A stretch of 64,000 nt of DNA from Amblyomma americanum (lineage: Eukaryota > Arthropoda > Arachnida > Ixodida > Ixodidae). The position numbers were made by a program, and so were the translations under genes. The first letter of the stretch is position 1, and each line of letters starts with the position of its first letter. The stretch covers positions 50,507,507 through 50,571,506 of the forward strand of contig NC_135505.1 in the NCBI RefSeq assembly GCF_052857255.1, written 5' to 3'. Under the pieces are notes generated by a model. It was not told the DNA's origin. It ran no database searches and saw only the letters and a program-made list of their open reading frames with translations. Positions 1-11,226 of this stretch are shown piece after piece.

Positions 1-57
1 TTTTGCTGTCTTTCGAATGCTTTTGTTACAAACGTGTAACATGCTTTGTCTTGGCAG

Positions 58-261
58 GTTTATATTGGTGGTGGTGTGCTCTTTGACAAATCGGTGCTCG
101 AGCTGTTCAATCATTTCAACAGGGGGCTGGGAGATATGCCCGTGCACTGCTCTGCCATCTGTTTTCGTCTGATGAGCTGCAGGGCAGCTCTCTCTTTAGG
201 CAGCAGAACACACGCACACACTCTAAACGCGGGGCTCTGGACCAAGAGCAGGCCTAGCCAA
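58..261 (+). CDS. Candidate internal exon of an unrecognised host gene
   Basis: The sequence shows a pyrimidine-leaning stretch ending in TTGGCAG at position 57. An open frame of 68 codons follows, starting VYIGGGVLFDKSVLEL, and a possible donor AA|GTAATT follows position 261. The frame itself stays open to about 291. The composition (VLELFNHFNRGLGD, CSAICFRLMSC) looks protein-like and matches no mobile element I know. I do not recognise the protein. If the donor is used, the exon is 204 bases and phase 0 at both ends. It could be an upstream exon of the same gene as the candidate at 2083-2201, but the phases do not join directly, so another exon would be needed between them. It could also be chance. 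Confidence 0.3.
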
Positions 262-1120
262 GTAATTGTTAAGTGTCCTTCTCAGACTTAGCTTTACGTA
301 GGCAGATATCTTAAATACTTTTTACACATCTAAACTGCTCCTTTCGAATTTAGAACTCCTATTTCTGAGAGTAAAAAAATCCAATATCATAGGTTGAAGC
401 ACTTCATTTTTTTTTGCGAACAAAACAGGAATGCAAGCGAGACGTGTACGCATAGTACTTTTTTTAATTAAACATGAGTAGTGATACTGGCCTACGGAGT
501 TGAATATGAATAGAATATTTGTGCCAATATTTGCTACTTTTGCAAATAATCGTACAAGAAGGAATAATAGTGTTAAAAATTGATGTGATAGTGGCGGCGC
601 TACAGTACGATGCTAACTTACGGAGTTAAAGCTATAGCTATTAAATTACGCAACACTAATCTACACTAAGGGGCCGCAACGCGAATTCATTATGTTAAAT
701 TTATGAACGTCAAGTTATGCGTGTACAGAAATTATTTTCTTATTGATAACGATAGACAATAAACTAGAGCCACAGCTAAGAGTATGAGAGGACGAAAATA
801 TATATGAGCCATGACATCCATGGCTGCTAAACTTGCCGAAGCCTTGCTGCGTTGTCACGTCTTAGAGGCCATGTATGAGCATTACGAATGCTGCCGCACG
901 ATTGGACCATGTAGTGGCACTGGACCCTTAATCGCGTAGATATTGATCACCGCAAGATGGTACGCAGCATCAGTGTGTGCCCTGTGCTTTGAAAGAACCG
1001 TTATCGAAGAAATACACCATGCAGAGCCTTATTTGAACATTATGCCAATCGTTCGATAAGTGTTCAAAAGTTCATAACCAATTCGATTCGGTTCGAAAAA
1101 TTTCCAAAATACACATAGGT
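262..1120. other. AT-rich non-coding stretch
   Basis: No convincing frame, RNA gene or repeat is visible. It would be intron if the exon candidates on either side belong to one gene. Confidence 0.4.
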
Positions 1121-1358
1121 CCACCGGAATGGCTCAGTGGTTGTGGTGCTCGGCTGCTGACCCGAAAGACGCAGGTTCGATCCTGGCTATGGCGGTCTAA
1201 TTTGGTTGAGCCAAAATTCTAGAGGCTCGTGTACTGTGCGATGTCAGTGCACGTTAAAGAACCCCAGTTGGTCGTAATTTCTGGATCCCTTCCCTGCAGC
1301 GTCTCGCATAGCCTGACTTGCTTTGGGACAATAAACACCATAAACCAAACCAAATAAA
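1121..1358 (+). mobile_element. Ruka-like tRNA-derived SINE
   Basis: The head resembles a tRNA gene: an A-box-like GGCTCAGTGG near 1131-1140 and a B box GGTTCGATCC at 1174-1183. The body carries the diagnostic GTCAGTGCACGTTAAAGAAC block and a GTCGTAATTTCTGGA block. It ends in TTTGGGACAATAAACACC followed by an AAACC-rich tail. This architecture is known from tick SINEs. It is a pol III-type non-autonomous retroelement that needs LINE machinery for mobility. A second copy in the same orientation begins 68 bases downstream. Confidence 0.85.
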
Positions 1359-1426
1359 ACCCATTTTTAGTATTCGGGCACGCCTAACACAAAGCATATA
1401 ACAAGACCTCACGAAATGGTCTGTGG

Positions 1427-1669
1427 CCACCGTGGTGGCAGAGTGGTTATGGCGCTCGGCTCTTGGCCCGAAAAACGCTGGTTCGATCCTGGCCGCAGCG
1501 GTCGATGTTCGTTGGAGGCAAAATTCTAAAAGCCGGCACACATTTACTGCGCAATGTCAGTGCACATTAAAAAACTCCAGGTGGTCGAAATTTCCGGATT
1601 CCTTCACTGCGGCGTCTCTCATAGCCAGTCTCGCTTTGGGACGTTAAACCCCCTAAACCATAAACCAAA
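1427..1669 (+). mobile_element. Ruka-like SINE, second tandem copy
   Basis: Same layout as the copy at 1121: an A-box-like GGCAGAGTGGTTATGGCGC, a B box GGTTCGATCC near 1492-1501, a body with GTCAGTGCACATTAAAAAAC, and a tail CTTTGGGACGTTAAACCCCC. Two short frames that overlap it on each strand are by-products of the repeat, not genes. Confidence 0.85.
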
Positions 1670-2082
1670 TGGTATGTAAAACGAAAAGAATAGGAAAGTA
1701 TGATAAATGCCATCCATGTTGAAACAAAGCAGCTGCTGAATCCTTGAAACTGCAGATTGCATGCACGCATACAAAAATACTGCTCCCACTATAGTGACAC
1801 ATATCAGTTAAGACGGCCTGAAGTAACTTATTTATATCTGCCCTTATTAGCAATAGCTTCACATTGCACAGTTGAGAGGGACATGACTGTATTCATTATA
1901 TCATTGTTTATTGTTTTATGGAGCAAACGGGAGTTGCTGTGCTTATGATAAGGAAAAGATGAGTCAATTTGGTAAAGGCATATATGAATGTTGCAGAAAT
2001 GTCAGAGTGATTTCACTCCTCAAGTGCCTTGGCACAAGATTTTTTTACATGTTCAACATCAGTTTGTTAAATTTGTTTTCAG

Positions 2083-2201
2083 GCTTTAAATGCAAGAAGT
2101 TTTCGGATGCCAGTGCAGGCCACATCAAGAATAGCCTGCCCAGCTACCTAGCTCGCCTCAACAATGGGCCGGCCACAGCAACGCCAGAGCGGGCGATGTG
2201 A
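2083..2201 (+). CDS. Candidate terminal exon of an unrecognised host gene
   Basis: A good acceptor-like sequence (AAATTTGTTTTCAG) ends at 2082. An open frame of about 39 codons follows, starting (G)FKCKKFSDASAGHIKN and ending PERAM then TGA at 2199-2201. The first codon would be split, with one base supplied by the upstream exon. The residue mix (SLPSYLARLNNGP) looks like real protein and unlike any retroelement domain in the window. Third-position GC is higher than in the flanking AT-rich DNA. I do not recognise the family. No clear AATAAA is visible in the next 200 bases. Transcript evidence would settle whether it is spliced to the exon candidate near the window start. Confidence 0.35.
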
Positions 2202-3479
2202 AAAATAGCCTCGTACGCTACCTGAAACGCCTTTTTACGTGGAACCCCGTTCATACGTTTTTCACCGGACGGGGAAAAAAACCTAACAGCCGGGACAATG
2301 TAGCAGTGAAGAACGTAACAACATGATTCTACTCTAATGGACTGGCAGCAGCATTCACCTGCTGCAAAATATAACTGTTAATTAGTTTATCTTTATATTT
2401 TAACTTTTTTCGGCTTTAGTCAGGCACCTGTGATGATTTGCGAAAAAAAACAAATTCTACGTTTTTTCTGTACGTCTTGAAGTACATGTAGGTACGTGTG
2501 CCACAAACTGCATTTGCATATATGTCCGTCCACCAGGATTGATTGCCTCTATGTGTGCGTCAACAGAATGACTACAACTTCTCGACTCAACTACGGTTGA
2601 ACAGTGCATCAACAAGATTATCTTTAAGAGTGCATCAACAAAAAGACAAGAACTCAACTCAATAGATTTCAACAGCTGGTCAACAGAAAAGTGTGCCACT
2701 ATGCAAGAATTTAGCAACATTAAGATGTATGGCAAATTTGTTGCCATGTTATTGAATGTGTTGACGGAAGTACACGAAACGATCACTAAAACAACACACC
2801 GATTTTTGTAAGAGAAAGATTTGCCAGCATTTTATAGTGTATTTGGTCGGTTCCTGGAGCAGTTTTTTTTTTCCGGCGGACAGTGCTCTAGTGAATTCCT
2901 GGAGTGTAATTAATCTATCGTATTCTTTGTTCGCACCTCCACTTGTTGGAAGTCTGCTTTTCGGCCATAGTTTTGTACTTTAGAAAGGACCTGGTGTAAT
3001 GTGATGAACTGCAGACTGCAGCGAAGTGTTCCCCTAATATGTCTGCCATTTCCCTTATGCTTGTCTGTGTGCCAGGTGTCATTAAGAAAGGAATTGTTAA
3101 TGATGAGAAGTTGCGTTTTAATTTTCTCACCTGCTCCTACATCTTTATTTTTGTATTTGAGCTGTTTATAGAAGAGACATAAGCTCGCCATGATGTTTTC
3201 TCCGCCTAGCGTCTCATAGCCCGCGTTGTGCTGTCGCCGTTTTGAAAAACAAAAATAAGGTTCTCCTGTGTTGGGTATCTCCGAAAGACACCCAAGGCTT
3301 TATTCCGTCGTTTTTTGACCTCTTTACATCCTTGTGAGCGCTACACTTTGTCGTTCTGGCGCACCACTCCTGCGGATTTTTGAAATGATATATGTGCCGC
3401 AGAAAGAATGCGCGTTGTGAATGTTTCATTATTCTCATCTATGCTATGATTTTACAGAATTATATCCCCTAAACTGGCT
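2202..3479. other. No recognisable gene
   Basis: AT-rich sequence with only short, unremarkable frames. I see no repeat-family signature in it. Confidence 0.4.
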
Positions 3480-4200
3480 TTTTTTGTAAACAATTCCCAG
3501 TCGGCTAATTGTAGTCACCAACGCCATGGTTTTGTTGGAATAACTGTTGGCGAGGATGACAGACTTATTATTACAGGGAGATGATCACTATCGTATGAAT
3601 TATCTAAGACACTCCAGTTAAAATTACTAAAAACAGACGTTAAACTAAATATGAATCTAAAACTCTTTTTCCCCGAGGCTGGGGAACAATATTCAGCTTT
3701 ACCCGAATTTAGCATAGACGTTAGTGGTTAGAATAAAATGCTCTATAAGCTGCCCTCTAGCGTCAGTTTTCTCGCTTCCCCCAAAACAAGATTGTGCATT
3801 AAAGTCTCCTACTACCAGGTATGGCTCTGGTAGCTGCCCTAACAGAACATCTAATTCATGGAATGTTACCGTCAGCTGTGGCTCAATAAATACAGAGCTC
3901 ACTGTTATGGTTTTGTGTGCAAGAAGAGTGGTGGCTACTGCTTCAAGTCTTCTTTTTAGTTCTAGCTCGCGAGCCGGGACACCGTTCTTCACTATGATGG
4001 CTACACTTCTTGAAAGCCTGCTCACCTGCTGTCGGTCATGACGGAAAACAGTATAATTCTTGAGGAAATTATTTTTTTGGGGGCCTAAATTTGTCTCTTG
4101 TAGACATAAAGCGACCGGAGCGTGTGCTCCAAGGATGCCTTTTATGTCGCTGTAGTTGTTCAAAAGTCCACTACAGTTCAACTGAATAAGGAAAACAATC
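3480..4200 (-). pseudogene. LINE apurinic endonuclease domain, 3'-truncated
   Basis: The minus strand encodes the N-terminal endonuclease of a non-LTR retrotransposon. In order it shows NCSGLLNNYSDIKGIL, the CLQETNL motif (catalytic Glu), an exposed-loop region with FRHDR, the VVGDFNAQ motif (catalytic Asp/Asn), and, after a break near 3710, the terminal YDSDHLPV motif with the catalytic His. The main uninterrupted piece is 160 codons (3699-4181). A frame break separates the SDHLP part (3515-3715). Beyond 3515 a possible continuation reads LADWELFTKKA and then stops. No reverse transcriptase follows, so this is a fragment. Motif wording fits the I/Jockey group rather than RTE, but clade placement needs a tree. 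Confidence 0.8.
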
Positions 4201-4249
4201 TTAATTTCGTGTTTCGATGGAATGAAAAAACTACATCAAATTGGTTAGG

Positions 4250-4517
4250 GCCCCGTGACACGGAGCCTGTCTTTTTTGACCGATCGAAAAAGCTCCGCCG
4301 ACCACCCGACGTGGGCGGCACGTGGCTGCCGTGGATCGTGTCCTCTGCCTCTGCAGAGGCGCTGGACGACCGTGCAGAGAAGACGTGGACGTTAGAGTTA
4401 GACCTCGAACTGTGGGAGGAGGTTTTGAGGGCCACCGACCCGGCGGTCTGCGAGGCCCGGCAATTAGCCCTGCAGCTTGCTCCCCTGAACTGCATCATCC
4501 TTCATATTGATGGATGA
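4250..4517 (+). pseudogene. Unrecognised open frame, possible LINE C-terminal tail
   Basis: A frame runs to TGA at 4515-4517 with the sequence ELWEEVLRATDPAVCEARQL near its end. Similar WE-[AE]-[AV]L--[ST]-[DE]P patterns close the last ORF of I-type LINEs, and a comparable WDAALPISEPEIQ stretch ends the LINE at 44.6 kb. The fragment carries no other domain. It lies head-to-head with the minus-strand endonuclease fragment. The assignment is an inference and could be wrong. Confidence 0.25.
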
Positions 4518-5132
4518 AAGCTAAATACACGCTGTTAATAATATTTTTTTTTCAAATTTATCGTTTGTTTTTTATCAGTAGGCTCTTCATTTCGCTAAAT
4601 GTGTTTCGTTTTTCTTATGTCAGTTAGTTTTGTTATTTGTTTGCGTTTTGTCTCCTTGTGCTCAATTATTAAATGAATAAATCGCCCACACTTCTTTAAC
4701 ACCCGCCTGTGCTGAGTGTAAGAAAAGGAATAAATAAATAAACTGTTCATGTCTCTGGCACATTGTAAAAATATACCAATTCCCTTTTTAGTTTCCCGTC
4801 AGCAGCATCGGCGATCCATGCAGATTATAGCAAATACAAGGCAAGGGTAATTTGCAAAAAAAAGTTTTATGTGAAACACAGTGTCTTTCGTTTACTCATG
4901 CGAGAAAAAAACAATAAAACAAAGCTAGTGGTGGCAAAGAGATAAAACTTTGACAGATGTGGACAGAACCAGCTTGTGTGGCAGACTATGCGTGTAAAGT
5001 ACGGAACTACCGTGAGCAGCCTAGGCGACGGCGTAAATATTAGCTTTAAGATGTTCATTAGGTAATATCCAAGCATCTCCCACGTCAAACCGTACAGTTA
5101 GTGCTCTCTTACATTCCAAAAAAATTCGCCGT
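4518..5132. other. No recognisable gene; AT-rich
   Basis: Contains GAATAAATAAATAAAC near 4729-4743, which could be a LINE-style tail. Nothing else is recognised. Confidence 0.35.
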
Positions 5133-5360
5133 GGTTTAGCTCTGCTTAAACCTAGAGTGACGCGATAGCTATAGCTGGCTGAGTGGAACTTGGTCACGTG
5201 ACCAATACATGGCGAACCACGTGGTCGGCCACGGCGCCGCGCCACCGGTAGCTGCTCCGCCACACGTGACCAACCACGTGACAGCGTGGCGTTGCAGCCA
5301 CAGGGTGGCGGCGCCACCACGCGGAAGGCTCGAAATGCTACCGTAATGTAGCTACAAAAA
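5133..5360 (+). repeat. CACGTG-rich interspersed repeat, copy A
   Basis: Starts with an inverted repeat (GGTTTA-GCTCTGCT-TAAACC), continues AGAGTGACGCGATAGCTA, then a GC-rich core with many CACGTG/CACGTGACC palindromes and CGGCCACGGCGCCGC. It ends ACCGTAATGTAGCTACAAAA. A clearly homologous copy lies at 43700-43910. No open frame or terminal inverted repeat is obvious, so the class is unknown. Confidence 0.7.
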
Positions 5361-6156
5361 CCACTTAATATTGTTAGCAGTTGTGAACAGGTTGCATTGC
5401 ACTAACTTTGCGCCGGCATGGATGGTGTGCCCACCATCGGCTTCGGCAGCACCGGCGCAGCTATCGTCAAATACATCTGCTGCACTTCAGCATAGGATAT
5501 GAAGTGTGTGGGCTCTTGACAGTGTGTCGCATGGTGATAAGATTTCGAATTCTGGGCTCTGTTAGGGACATTTACTGCCCCCTCTCGTAAGTTGGCGCTT
5601 CAGGACAGTGCATGTTTTTGTTATCTTATCTTGACAGCGCAAAACACCAAAGCTGTCGGGAATGAGGGGTTTAAAGTGAAGAAGCGTCAGCTGGTGTGAC
5701 GGACGCCATAGTAGAAAGCAAACGGCATGGTAGAAGGCATAAGGTCCGTGTCCAGCTGATGAGATTTTAGTAAAATACTGACTTGAAAATGCACGCAGGG
5801 ACGTTTGCATTTCGTTTTCATTGGTATAGAGCCACGAAGCCGGGATTCACGCCCCCAAAATTGAGATTTTCAGCCAAAAGTTACAGCCTTTGAGCCGCCG
5901 CACCGTATGCAGAAGGCCGCAAAATTGGGCAGGTAATAACGTTGCTGTTCTAATATCCACTGCGCTGTCTGTCTGGAATGCCTGTATAATTTTGCGCCAT
6001 TCAGAAATTCCAGCCACCTTGGTGTGGACAATATAAAAAGCAGTAGTGTACATTCAGACTCACCAACATTCGAATTCAGCCAAGCTCATTCATTCCCAGT
6101 GCACATTTCAGGTGCGCTAACCAACTTGGGACATGTTTAGTGTGTCATTACATGTC
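5361..6156. other. No recognisable gene
   Basis: Mixed-composition DNA with short frames only. A CCCCCAAAATTGAGATTTTCAG stretch near 5851 resembles the direct-repeat unit described just downstream. Confidence 0.3.
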
Positions 6157-6350
6157 TTGCCATCTATGCTTTGCCGGGCCATCCCCAAATTGAGCTTTTC
6201 TTGGCGCCTCAAACGCCTTTACATTAGCAGAGGTCATTCCAAAGTCGAATTTCAGCTGGTCCTATCCATCTCTAGCACAAGCAATCGTGTGCATACCTTG
6301 ATTTGCCATCTTTACTCTGTGGGGCCATCCCCCAAATTGAGCTTTGCTCT
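6157..6350 (+). repeat. Direct repeat pair, about 146 bp apart
   Basis: A block of about 45 bases (TTGCCATCTATGCTTTGCC... to CCCCAAATTGAGCTTTTC) at 6157-6203 recurs with changes at 6303-6350. The spacing suggests an old local duplication. No coding role is evident. Confidence 0.4.
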
Positions 6351-6379
6351 GTTGACATTCGCATCCATTACAAATCGCC

Positions 6380-6790
6380 GACCATTACAAAGACAGGCAT
6401 CGCCATTTGCCTCCACTCTCAAAGGGGCTGTCGAAAGCGGACGAACGCATTCTGCGACAGCTACAGACGAACACCTACTGGTGCCACGCCATGGCTGCTC
6501 GCTATGACCCAAAGGTGAATACTTTGTGCCCACACTGTGACTAGCTCTGTTCTCTATCCCAAATGGTGTGGGCCGGTCAACAACGCCCCCACTTCCCTTC
6601 CGACAACACCCTCACTAAAGAGACTTTGAATACCTTCCTCCTCGAGTGCTCGAGTGCGACGGAACAAGCTGCCCTCGCACGCCGAACTCGCGAGGCGCCG
6701 GGATCTTGCAGCGTCCCAGACTAGGGACGCGGACCTAGAAGATGTCGGCATTTACCAACTGCGCTGGCTCATCCTCTCTATTTGCTTAAC
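6380..6790 (+). pseudogene. Possible LINE 3'-end remnant
   Basis: The plus strand carries broken frames with YDPKVNTLCPHC near 6506-6541 and ARRRDLAASQTRDADLEDVG near 6685-6745. A CxxC finger near the end of the last ORF and a charged tail are typical of I-type LINE C-termini. A CT-rich microsatellite follows at 6799-6817. Frameshifts and a stop right after the CPHC motif show it is dead. The assignment rests on loose resemblance. Confidence 0.3.
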
Positions 6791-6798
6791 AAAGGTTT

Positions 6799-6817
6799 GC
6801 TCTCTCTCTCTCTCTCC
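6799..6817. repeat. Short (CT)n microsatellite
   Basis: About nine uninterrupted CT units, then CCC. Confidence 0.8.
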
Positions 6818-7559
6818 CTTGTTGAGTATGACTCAGGCATCATATTCTTCCCGTTAGACGTCACGAAAGTTGCTCGGAGTCGGCTAGAATTATTTTAGCA
6901 CTAGTACGACTAATAACGAATGGTCATAATATGCGCCTGTTGCATTTATGGAAGCGGCACATCTACCATCGTATATCGGTAGAAGTACGCACACCGAGAA
7001 GTAAACGAAACAACTGCTTTACAATTAAACATTGTAGCAATAAATAAAACAACGCCCAAACAAGCAAACCTACTTTGCTAGTTTGCCACAACGTACGGCA
7101 AATTTCATGGCCCCTATAAATCTGCTTTTAGTGACAACCGCGCACAGCAGCGCTTAGGTCGACGCACTCAGCACATAACGATACCTCAGACGCGTACATC
7201 ACTGACATATACCACGAACGCCCATAAGTACATTGCACATAGTGGGCTTTAAAAAAAGCACACGTTTATATGTTGCCTAGCACTCGTAAACTGCAGCCGA
7301 CTGCTGTCAAAAAATTCGGCGCAAGTTGATAAAAAAAAAGAGAACGGCGCATCGCGAAAGCAAACGCGCCCGCGCGCACCGTAAATAAAAATTAAGCAGC
7401 AGAGGACGAACCCCACAAAGCGCGTAACCTTGCGTGTGCTGCTGCCCTGTAGACATTGCTACAAGGCGCGGCACCAAAGCAAACATGGCCACGCGAGCCG
7501 TCGATTTTTCGAGAATGTCTGAGTAATTTCTACTCAGTGTCGACGAAGAGGGCGTAAAC
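6818..7559. other. No recognisable gene
   Basis: Nothing identifiable in either strand. Confidence 0.35.
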
Positions 7560-8052
7560 TTGAAAACGCTAAGTGGTGTCTCTCTCTTTCTCTCTCCCGT
7601 CGACAGCGGCGCAACGAGAGAAGGATCTGAAATGATCGGGAACCCGATTTCCAGGCTTCACCAATGGGATCGTGCGTCCGGCCCGAGACGAAGCAAACTG
7701 TGCAGCTGATACTGCGTGTATGTGCGCGCCTGCCTTGCGTGAAGAACGAACAGAGGCGAACCGCGCCTGTAAAGGCGCGTTCATACCTGTCCAAAAAACC
7801 GGCGAATGAAGCTGATTCGGCTAGATTCGGTCGATTTGACGCCGATGAAGGCGGAAAGCGGTGCGGCGATGCCGATCGGTCCGGGAGCGATTTCCGCCGC
7901 CGGAAAAGTTCCGCGGCGACAAACATGGCAGCGCCCTTCGAAGCAAGACTCCTCACCTCGGAATGAATTCTTCGTTGTTGCTGCCTTTTACAGCGCGTTC
8001 CGTGGCCGTAAATGGGATTCCGGTCCATGCTTCGTCTCACCTCACTTGTAAG
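7560..8052 (+). other. CpG-rich stretch, possible promoter or first exon
   Basis: This is one of the most CpG-dense parts of the window. An ATG in a fair context sits at 7924-7926 (ACAAACATGG) but opens only a 13-codon frame. A longer frame from 7806 reaches 8047, immediately followed by a textbook donor GTAAGT (8048-8053). That would suit a 5' exon. A 216-codon minus-strand frame also crosses the region, as expected by chance in CpG-rich DNA. No protein family is recognised, and an uncharacterised GC-rich repeat is an equally good reading. Confidence 0.25.
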
Positions 8053-8434
8053 TAAACGTATGCGATAAATTTGCTTTATTTTTTTATTTCGAGTGACGAT
8101 TCTCTCGCTACTTGGCTTAAAAGGTGCGCCGGTTTTCTTGACAGTACTGGTTCGCAGTCTGATAAGCAGATGGCGCCACTTCACTAGGCTTTTCGCTTCG
8201 AGTCTGTTTGATACTCTGGACTGAAAATTGGAATATGCCTGCGTTTAACGTACTTAACCGTGCATGCAGTTATAGTGCACAGACAGCGCCCATTTATGTT
8301 ATTTTCTAACCATATCTGCGTACTCCACGAGCGGTGACGTGGTGGGCGGGAAGTGTGTGGAAGAGCGAGAAACTGCAGCAGCCTGCGGTTCCGTGTCGCC
8401 CTGTCGTCAACAGATGAGAACAGGTCCTAGATTT

Positions 8435-8466
8435 TCCGGCGAAGCGAATCCGCTTCGCTCGCCGGA
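8435..8466. repeat. GC-rich inverted repeat
   Basis: TCCGGCGAAGCG and its near complement (CGCTTCGCTCGCCGGA) face each other around a four-base centre. The palindrome is isolated, with no gene end nearby. Confidence 0.5.
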
Positions 8467-9256
8467 TTTTTGGACAATTGGGAATGCTCCTTAAATGAGG
8501 TGCAATAACCGCTGTCTGTCAGCCCGAGGCACCGTTCAAGCTTCCGAGAAGCGCGCCCACTCTACTTCCGGGACAACACCACTATCCCAGCCAGGGACCA
8601 GCGAGGCAGCCTGAGCCAGCCTGCGGGACGCCTTCGTCGCGTTCCTCAGGTTGTCGGACTGTCGCAGTGCCCAGTGAACAAATTGTGTTTACTTTGTTTG
8701 CCTCTCTCGTGTTACAGCAATTTGGATGCAAAGCTCTTTTTAAATTGTAATCTCTCTGGAATGTTACTTTGCACGAGGTGCATTGCATTTTAAACCACTT
8801 TGTATGAGCCCGTACGAGTGATTGTGAAATCCTGCCTACCGTCTGTTTGCTGTATAACCTTTGCTTTTTTGTGTGTGAACCTTTTGCTCCCACCCATTCT
8901 CTGGCTTGCGACTGGCGAAAGCTGGGCACCAAACGACCAGCCACGCTGAGTCTCATGACCTGAGTCCTAAATCTCCTTTATGACCGAGACCACTACCCCC
9001 AAACGCTCTAAGGGTGTCTGGGAGTGCACGCTAAAGTGCGCGAAAAGGTAACAACTGCAAAGCGCAAAAAAGACTGCAACTGAATTTACGAGCTTTTCGC
9101 AACAGTCTAAAAAGTGGGCTAATTTGAGGAGCTCACTGCAGACATGTAGCACATGCCATCGCGAGCCCCCATCTTCAGCTGTATCGCAACTAGCGTATGA
9201 TATTGTATACATAAGTTATTTCACGCGTGTGCAAAGAAAATAAAGCTGCATATCCC
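8467..9256. other. No recognisable gene
   Basis: A 124-codon minus-strand frame at 8582-8956 shows no recognisable domain and has the look of non-coding sequence. Confidence 0.3.
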
Positions 9257-9435
9257 ACCCTCGTGGGTCTGTGTCGAAGGTATTCGAGTACTGAGCCAAC
9301 GTCGCGAGGTCGAATGCTGTGCCGGTGGAAGCATTCCCATAGCTGCGAAGTGCAAAAAGTCCCGTGTGCTGTGGAATGTCAGGGCACGTTAGGGAACCTT
9401 GAGTGGTGCAGGCTTTTCTTGATACTACGGCGGTC
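9257..9435 (+). mobile_element. Degenerate Ruka-like SINE
   Basis: The head is eroded but keeps GTCGCGAGGTCGAAT in the B-box position. The body is clear: CCCGTGTGCTGTGGAATGTCAGGG and CACGTTAGGGAACCTTGAGTGG. The tail is missing. Confidence 0.65.
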
Positions 9436-9894
9436 CAAATGGCTCACGCGCAGCTGCAGTGCACAAACACAAAAGGCCCTTCCCGCAAATTCAAATTGAC
9501 AGTCTTGCCAATTTTAGTTTTCTTGTTGGGCATAAAGAATATTCCCAGAACAAATATTGAAGATCTCGTTAAACAAACCACATACAGTAGTGGAAGCGCA
9601 TCTTGGTGAGTCATTATTATAACGACAACAAAACTTTTGAATATGCGCGGTAAAGTACAGACTCGTAAACACGTCAAAGTATATTTACAGTCACAAGCGC
9701 GGACCTTTTGTGTATCCACGTCATGAATGAACTACCGCATCGTTAGCTTCCACAAATACACGCGCCGAGAGAATTACTTATAATGAGACCCAACCAGGCT
9801 GCACCAAGGCTCAAAGGAGTTAGCTTCTCCTCGGTGCAAACATGTTCACTGCGGAACTGAAGAGAAGCAAAACGCGGGCAATATCACAAAGCGT
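9436..9894. other. No recognisable gene
   Basis: Short frames only. Confidence 0.35.
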
Positions 9895-10126
9895 TTTTGG
9901 TTTAGGGCGGTTTCACGTTCCAAAGCGACTTAGGCTATGGGGGACGCTGTAGTGAAGGGTTCCTGAAGTTTCGCCCACTTGAGGTTCTTTAACGTGCACT
10001 GACACTGCTCTGTACACGGGCCTCTAGAATTTTGCCTCCATTGCAATTTGACGGCCGCCGCCGTAATCGAACACTCGTATTTAGCATCAGCAGCCAAGCG
10101 CCATACCCACTGAGCCGCCGCGGCGG
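9895..10126 (-). mobile_element. Ruka-like SINE, minus orientation
   Basis: Read on the minus strand it begins CCGCCGCGGCGGCTCAGTGG, has a B-box-like GTGTTCGATTAC, the body GTGTCAGTGCACGTTAAAGA, and ends with AACGTGAAACCGCCCTAAACC. Overlapping frames are by-products. Confidence 0.85.
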
Positions 10127-11226
10127 GCAGGAAGTGTTTCTGAGAGGGGCAAGCTTTGCTTAAACTCCTAGGGCTCGTGTGACCATTCGCATACAAAACT
10201 CATAAAGCGTCACGAGTGAAAAAAGAAAAAAACTACGTAGCTGTAGCAGTGAGGAAAGCGTAGGAAGCACAGATGGTGACCACACCTGGCACAAAAGCTC
10301 ATCAAAATGGCGCCACGGGCCTACCGGATTTTTTTTACATTACATAAGATCGGGGCGAATCTAAACTCCGCTTGCAAAATCTCATCTCGGCTTGTGCAAG
10401 CATTTTGACACCGCTCGCTGTTGCAGTTTCGCATTTTTACTTTCATTTCTGATGTTCTTTTAAGCATGCTTTATCTACACTGCTCCGTATTGGGAAAAAT
10501 AACAGTGCATTGTTTGATTATTGCAATAAACAGTTATTTTCGCCGCATTCGATGCAGAAATATACACGGCCTTTTTTTACAAAGTAATAATGTGTGACTG
10601 TAATCCCGTTTTTATATGTCAAGAAACGAACCATCGCCGAGGTTAAAATAAGGAAAACGTAAAACATTGCCCTTTCAGCAACGATACGAGTCCCTTGTTC
10701 ACAATGAGACAGAAACAGATGGGCCGTTGCTTATCAAGGAAAAACGTGGAGAACAGAGTACGTAAATCTCTGGTAGATTGTCCAGTGTCCTGTTTACCCC
10801 TTCACTTGTCATTTAACTATCAAGGTGTTTATGAGAAGACACGTAGATACACATGTTTTTTCTCAAGGGGAACTCCAGTAAATCAAGTGTCCCGTGTTTT
10901 TACGGTGTTCTGCTGGTGTGTTGAAAGCCACTTTTCCGTACTTGACGTCAAGCTGATGTTCTTTGAACTGCCTTATCAAACGCACTGTCTCACCCTATTT
11001 CTTTTCCAGCCTCTAGTACGTGAGTGACAGAGTTGGAAAAGGTATGTAGTCAAGCTTTTCTTCCAACATTAGCAAAAGAAAGCAGGCACACGAGACCCCG
11101 ATAAAAGTTCGGCAGCCTTCCCCGCGTGTCCTTGTAGTAAAAGGGCGAAGAGATGTCGGGATAATGAATGATAAGGCAATATGGGGGTACAACAAATATG
11201 TAATTCTTAGAGGTATTTTGTAAAGG
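10127..11226. other. No recognisable gene
   Basis: A 110-codon plus-strand frame (10695-11027) has no identifiable domain. No repeat signature is seen. Confidence 0.3.

Noticed and set aside
1121..1190. tRNA gene
   Set aside because: A and B boxes are present, but the sequence continues into the SINE body and recurs many times. The cloverleaf is not maintained.
7534..8184. 216-codon minus-strand frame
   Set aside because: The region is CpG-rich, so long chance frames are expected on both strands. Residues are Arg/Ser-heavy with no domain.
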